From Planctomycetota bacterium (lineage in GTDB: Bacteria; Planctomycetota; UBA1135; UBA2386): a stretch of 64,000 bases of DNA. Positions 60,642 to 64,000 of this stretch are shown in pieces (positions within the stretch are counted from its first letter, which is position 1; each line of letters starts with the position of its first letter). The notes under the pieces were generated by a model. The model saw only the letters and a list, made by a program, of their open reading frames with translations, was not told where the DNA came from and ran no database searches. Position numbers and translations under genes: made by a program. Location of the stretch: NCBI GenBank assembly GCA_028281765.1, contig JANQJF010000059.1, positions 62,001-126,000 on the forward strand. Reading direction: 5' to 3'.

Positions 60642-61547
60642 TCAGCCGTGCGCGCCGCGCAGCTCGCGCATCCGGAAGAACTTCATGATCGGCTCCACGA
60701 CGCTCCGCTCGGGAGCGATCTCGAGGAGGTCGACGCGGGCGCGCCGCAGCATCGAGACGAAGCGCTCGTCGTGCTCGCGGAGCCGGGTGGCGTAGGCGTC
60801 GCGGACGCGGGCCGACCGGGTATCGATCCACTGGGACGTGCCGGTCTCGGCGTCGCGCAGGTGCACGAGCCCCGCCTTCGGCAGCTCTCGGGTGTGCGGA
60901 TCTCGCAACCGCACGGCCACGACGTCGTGCCGGCGACCGAGCAGCTTGAGCGACTTCTCGTAGCCGTCGCCGAGGAAGTCACTGATCACAAAGACGACCG
61001 CGCGCTTGCGCTGCACACGCGTCGCGTAGTCGATCGCCGCGGCGAGGTCCGTCCCTTCTTTCTTGCCCTCCGCCGCGAGCGCCTCGCGAATCAGACGCAG
61101 CACGTGCTGGCTGCCCTTCTTGGCGGGGATGTAGAGCTCGACCTCGTCGGTGAACGTGATCATCCCGATCTTGTCGTTGTTGCGCGCGGCGGCGAGCGCG
61201 AGGCACGCGCAGAACTCCGCAGCCGTCTCTCGCACCGTGCGGCGACCTTCGCGCCCCTCTCGCCGGACGGTGCCGAACCCCGTCGACGCCGAGATGTCGA
61301 GCACGAAGAGCACGGTGAGCTCGCGCTCCTCCATGTACTTCTTGACGTGCGGGCGGCCGGTGCGCGCGGTGACGTTCCAGTCGACGGAACGCACGTCGTC
61401 CCCGTCGACGAACTCACGCACCTCGTCGAACTCGATACCCGAGCCACGGAAGACGGACGTGTAGCCCCCCGACATCACGTCGGTGACCATGCGGTTGGTG
61501 CGCACCTGGATGCGACGCACCTGGGCGAGAATCTCGCGATCGATCAC
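60642..61547 (-). CDS. DUF58 VWA-fold protein
   Basis: 301 residues, soluble. SGGYTSVFRGSGIEFDEVREF and VDGDDVRSVDWNVTARTGRPHVKKY form the DUF58 signature. A modified MIDAS, LFVLDISASTGFG (DxSxS near 84), is intact. It is the MoxR partner encoded next to it (ATGA overlap) and presumably the client or adaptor that MoxR remodels. Confidence 0.93.
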   Translation of the reverse strand: MIDREILAQVRRIQVRTNRMVTDVMSGGYTSVFRGSGIEFDEVREFVDGDDVRSVDWNVTARTGRPHVKKYMEERELTVLFVLDISASTGFGTVRREGREGRRTVRETAAEFCACLALAAARNNDKIGMITFTDEVELYIPAKKGSQHVLRLIREALAAEGKKEGTDLAAAIDYATRVQRKRAVVFVISDFLGDGYEKSLKLLGRRHDVVAVRLRDPHTRELPKAGLVHLRDAETGTSQWIDTRSARVRDAYATRLREHDERFVSMLRRARVDLLEIAPERSVVEPIMKFFRMRELRGAHG

Positions 61548-62527
61548 GGCACTGGAACGTGGTCGAAGATGCGTCGCAGCAGGTCCTCGGACGTCATCTC
61601 TTCGGCCTCGGCCTCGTAGCTCGGAATCACGCGATGGCGGAGCACGTCGAACCCGACGGCCTTGACGTCCTGCGGAGTGACGAAGCCGCGGCCATCGAGG
61701 AACGCGCGTGCGCGGGCAGTCCGCGTGAGCGCGAGCGAAGCACGCGGTGACGCACCGTAGAGCAGCAGCGGTTTGAGCTCCGCGAGCCCGACCTCCGCCG
61801 GCTGCCGCGTCGCGAACACGAGGTCGACGACGTACGACTTGACCTTGTCGTCGAGGTAGATCGCGTCGAGCATCCTCTGCACGTTGCGCAGCTCATCGAC
61901 GGTCATGGCCTTCGGCACGTCGGGGATGCCGCTGCCCATGCGATCGATGATCGCCAGCTCCTCCTGCTTGCTCGGATAGCCGACGACGAGCTTCAACATG
62001 AATCGGTCGACCTGCGCCTCGGGCAGCGGATACGTGCCCTCCTGCTCGACCGGGTTCTGGGTCGCCAGCACGAGGAACGGCTCGGGCAGCGAGTGCGTGT
62101 CGCCGGCGAGCGAAACCTGCCGCTCCTGCATCGCTTCGAGCAGCGCGGACTGCACCTTGGCCGGCGCGCGGTTGATCTCGTCGGCGAGCACGAAGTTCGC
62201 GAACAGCGGCCCGCGCTTGACCGACCATTCGCCCGTCTTCGGGTTGTACACCTGCGTGCCAAGCAAGTCGGACGGCAGGAGGTCCGGCGTGAACTGGATC
62301 CGCCGGAAGTCCGCGCCGACCGCCTGCGCGAGCGTCGACACGGCGAGTGACTTCGCGAGACCCGGGAGTCCCTCGAGCAGCACGTGACCATCGGCGAGCA
62401 GCGCGATCAGGAGACCGTCACACAGCTTGTCCTGACCGACGATGACTTCTTGGAGCGCACGGCGCACCGCCTGCAGCTGGCGGGCGTGGTCCTTGATCTG
62501 TTCGGCAATCGCAACGACGTCTGTCAT
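61544..62527 (-). CDS. moxR: MoxR-family AAA+ ATPase
   Basis: The ATG at 62527 gives 327 residues. LLEGLPGLAKSLAVSTLA is Walker A, FVLADEINRAPAKVQSALLEA Walker B, LVLATQNPVEQEGTYPLPEAQ sensor 1, and YGASPRASLALTRTARA the sensor 2/lid. It is a chaperone-like ATPase that drives maturation of VWA proteins in the same locus. It is the first gene of the Bat operon. The longer frame upstream to 63034 is not coding-like. Confidence 0.95.
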   Translation of the reverse strand: MTDVVAIAEQIKDHARQLQAVRRALQEVIVGQDKLCDGLLIALLADGHVLLEGLPGLAKSLAVSTLAQAVGADFRRIQFTPDLLPSDLLGTQVYNPKTGEWSVKRGPLFANFVLADEINRAPAKVQSALLEAMQERQVSLAGDTHSLPEPFLVLATQNPVEQEGTYPLPEAQVDRFMLKLVVGYPSKQEELAIIDRMGSGIPDVPKAMTVDELRNVQRMLDAIYLDDKVKSYVVDLVFATRQPAEVGLAELKPLLLYGASPRASLALTRTARARAFLDGRGFVTPQDVKAVGFDVLRHRVIPSYEAEAEEMTSEDLLRRIFDHVPVP

Positions 62528-62574
62528 GCGAGAGAGAGGTACCGGCGGCCGCCGGAGGTTGCAAGGCGGCGGGG

Positions 62575-62916
62575 CTAGCGGAGCCGCTCGAGGCGCTTCC
62601 GGCGCTCGGCCTCGTAGGCCTCGCCGTGCAATCGCTTCAGCTCGGCGACCTCGGCCGCCATGCCCACCCGGCGCGCGCCCAGCGTGCCGTCCTCGTCGAG
62701 ACCGTCGGCGATCGCTCGGTCGATCTCGGCCAAGTCTCGCTCGAGGGCGAAGATGCGTTCGACCGGCCCCTCGGGCGCCGATTCGGGGCGACTGGCCGGC
62801 TGCGCGCTGTTCTCCTGCCAACGCGAATCGTACAGCACGTATTCCTTGCCGTACATCTCCGGCGGCTTGCAGCTCGCGAAGCAGAACAGAACGACGACCG
62901 CAACCAACCTGAACAT
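62575..62916 (-). CDS. Small lipoprotein of unknown function
   Basis: The ATG at 62916 gives 113 residues: signal MFRLVAVVVLFCFASC with a lipobox Cys at 16, then a short polar region (PPEMYGKEYVLYDSRWQEN) and a charged helix (ERIFALERDLAEIDRAIADG, ELKRLHGEAYEAERRKRLER). No family is recognised. The gene ends 48 bases before moxR and may be the true operon head. Confidence 0.65.
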   Translation of the reverse strand: MFRLVAVVVLFCFASCKPPEMYGKEYVLYDSRWQENSAQPASRPESAPEGPVERIFALERDLAEIDRAIADGLDEDGTLGARRVGMAAEVAELKRLHGEAYEAERRKRLERLR

Positions 62917-62976
62917 GGCGCCAGGGTACGCCAGCACGCTCGAGACGCCCAGCGGTTTCGGGGCTCGGCCCGTTCG

Positions 62977-63036
62977 GTAGCCGCATTCTCGTAGCCGGCC
63001 AGACTAGTAGCCAGCCCGGACTAGTAACCAGCACTG
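62977..63036 (-). repeat. Short tandem repeat across the end of the right-edge gene
   Basis: On the plus strand GTAGCCGGCCAGACTA (62991-63006), GTAGCCAGCCCGGACTA (63007-63023) and GTAACCAGCACTG (63024-63036) are imperfect tandem copies, and GTAGCC at 62977 begins a fourth. On the coding strand each unit repeats the gene's last codons, GCTGGTTACTAG, so extra stop codons follow the real one. Confidence 0.7.
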
Positions 63037-64000
63037 TCGGGCAGCGTCAGCTCGACCACATCCGTCTCGTCTTCGGCTCGGATCGTGACCGTCCCGAGCG
63101 ACACCATCGCGCGCCGCCAGGCCGCGGGATCGTCGCGGTGCTCCATCCAGAACTCGCGCGCGAGCACCGGATCGGTGAGCCGCTTGGGCGGCACGATCGC
63201 AGCGTAGTCGCCGACCGCGAGCCGCACGGTCGCGCGACCGTCGGCGTCGCCCACGGGCAGCTGCAGCGGGCGCTCGTGATCCGGGCTCTCGAGCTGGATC
63301 TTGAGACCGGGCATCGATTCTCCGTTCGCTCGGAGCAGGCGCAGGGTCACCTCGCGTGAACGGATCCGGAATTCGGCCTGCTTCTGCTCACCGGCCGCGA
63401 CGCGCACGCGTTCGGCGGCGAACAACTGCATGCGTTTCGGCGTGAGAACGGACACCCGCCACTCGCCCGCGCGCGCGAGCAACTCGAACCGCCCTTCCGC
63501 GTCACACTGCGCGCGGTGATACGACCGCTGCGGATTGCCCGCCGAGTCGTCGCCATGGTCGGCGACGAGGCGCACGTCCCCGCGATGGGGCTCGCCGTCG
63601 ACGAGCAGCCGGCCGCGCAGCGACGCGCGTACCTGATCGTCGAGCTGCAGGTCCTGGGTGCGCACCTCGCCGTCCTTCAGTCCCGGCAGTGGGTTCAGCG
63701 TCAGCGTCCGTGATCCCCATGCGAGGACGAGATCCCAATCGCCGGGCGGCACCCCGGCGATGCGATAGACGCCCTGGTCGTCGAACGGCACACGCGCGGA
63801 CGCTCCGAACGGGAACGTCTCGAGCGCGCGTCCGCGCAACCGCTGCAGCCGCACCCCGGGCCGGTCGGTCTCATCGTCGCCTGCCTGCTGCCGAAGCTGC
63901 TGCAGGAGGATCTTCGGTCGCAACTCTCCCGTGACCGTCGCCCCGGCCGTGACCTCGACACGCCACGGCTCGGCCAGCGCGGCAAGCCGCACTTCCGGCA
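63021..64000 (-). CDS. Secreted-type carboxypeptidase-regulatory-like protein, N-terminus missing
   Basis: The frame is open to the window edge, so the start is not visible; the GTG at 63992 is probably internal. The 326 visible residues form several beta-sandwich units of the carboxypeptidase regulatory (CarboxypepD_reg/Ig-like) type: VPFDDQGVYRIAGVPPGDWDL, ASLRGRLLVDGEPHRGDVRL, CDAEGRFELLARAGEWRVSV and LRLLRANGESMPGLKIQL. Such modules bind proteins or calcium and are common in large surface proteins. There is no catalytic motif here. The end SAGY lies in a tandem repeat. Confidence 0.7.
   Translation of the reverse strand, partial: PEVRLAALAEPWRVEVTAGATVTGELRPKILLQQLRQQAGDDETDRPGVRLQRLRGRALETFPFGASARVPFDDQGVYRIAGVPPGDWDLVLAWGSRTLTLNPLPGLKDGEVRTQDLQLDDQVRASLRGRLLVDGEPHRGDVRLVADHGDDSAGNPQRSYHRAQCDAEGRFELLARAGEWRVSVLTPKRMQLFAAERVRVAAGEQKQAEFRIRSREVTLRLLRANGESMPGLKIQLESPDHERPLQLPVGDADGRATVRLAVGDYAAIVPPKRLTDPVLAREFWMEHRDDPAAWRRAMVSLGTVTIRAEDETDVVELTLPDSAGY

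Overview
The window is a compact, GC-rich bacterial chromosome segment. It most likely comes from a member of the Planctomycetota, or at least the PVC superphylum. That placement is inference. It rests on the PVC-type beta-propeller protein fused to DUF1080 modules, tandem DUF1080 proteins, a division and cell wall (dcw) cluster that ends without ftsQ, ftsA or ftsZ, a full MoxR/Bat locus, and a TonB-like protein carrying prenyltransferase/squalene-oxidase-type repeats. Genes are tightly packed. At least sixteen junctions use a 4-base NTGA overlap (ATGA, GTGA, once CTGA), which helped fix many starts. No rRNA, tRNA or CRISPR array was found.

Layout. 1-5331 (minus): secreted sugar-handling genes, comprising a tandem DUF1080 protein, a c-type cytochrome lipoprotein, a propeller/DUF1080 protein and a small MORN-like lipoprotein. 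5408-7636: a 14-repeat FG-GAP lipoprotein. 7884-11854 (minus): an operon of an acetyltransferase, an rRNA methyltransferase, thiS, thiG, a CPBP protease and a gamma-carbonic anhydrase. 11946-18609 (plus): nusA, infB, a DUF503 gene, rbfA, a secreted protein and an alpha/beta hydrolase; the nusA leader carries an attenuator-like terminator. 18634-19007: two inverted arrays of a short repeat. 19020-21466 (minus): selA and selD. 21495-29529 (plus): recJ, a YqaA membrane protein, an M28 peptidase, a glycosyltransferase and polA. 29523-34906: a membrane glycosyltransferase and three secreted proteins of unknown role. 34918-48051 (minus): the dcw cluster mraZ-rsmH-ftsL-ftsI-murE-murF-mraY-ftsW-lysM-murG-murC-murB. 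48412-50925: a TIGR01777 epimerase, a cysteine-rich protein and a HEAT-like lipoprotein. 50988-52196: an IS1-like insertion sequence. 52324-53814: the cyclase-repeat protein. 54054-62527 (minus): the MoxR-DUF58-Bat locus. 62575-64000: a small lipoprotein and a truncated secreted protein.

The most important reading correction is selD. A conventional ORF call starts at an internal TTG and loses the active site. The gene really begins at 20066, overlapping the selA stop, and has an in-frame TGA at codon 18, exactly where SelD proteins carry their catalytic Cys or Sec. A well-formed stem-loop follows the TGA. SelD here is therefore very probably itself a selenoprotein, and the organism decodes UGA as selenocysteine.

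Other noteworthy items are a complete insertion sequence with terminal inverted repeats, a 7-bp flanking duplication and a hairpin that buries its transposase ribosome-binding site; an mraZ promoter overlapped by MraZ-type repeats; loss of murD from between mraY and ftsW; a LysM membrane protein inserted between ftsW and murG; and a BatD-BatE fusion.
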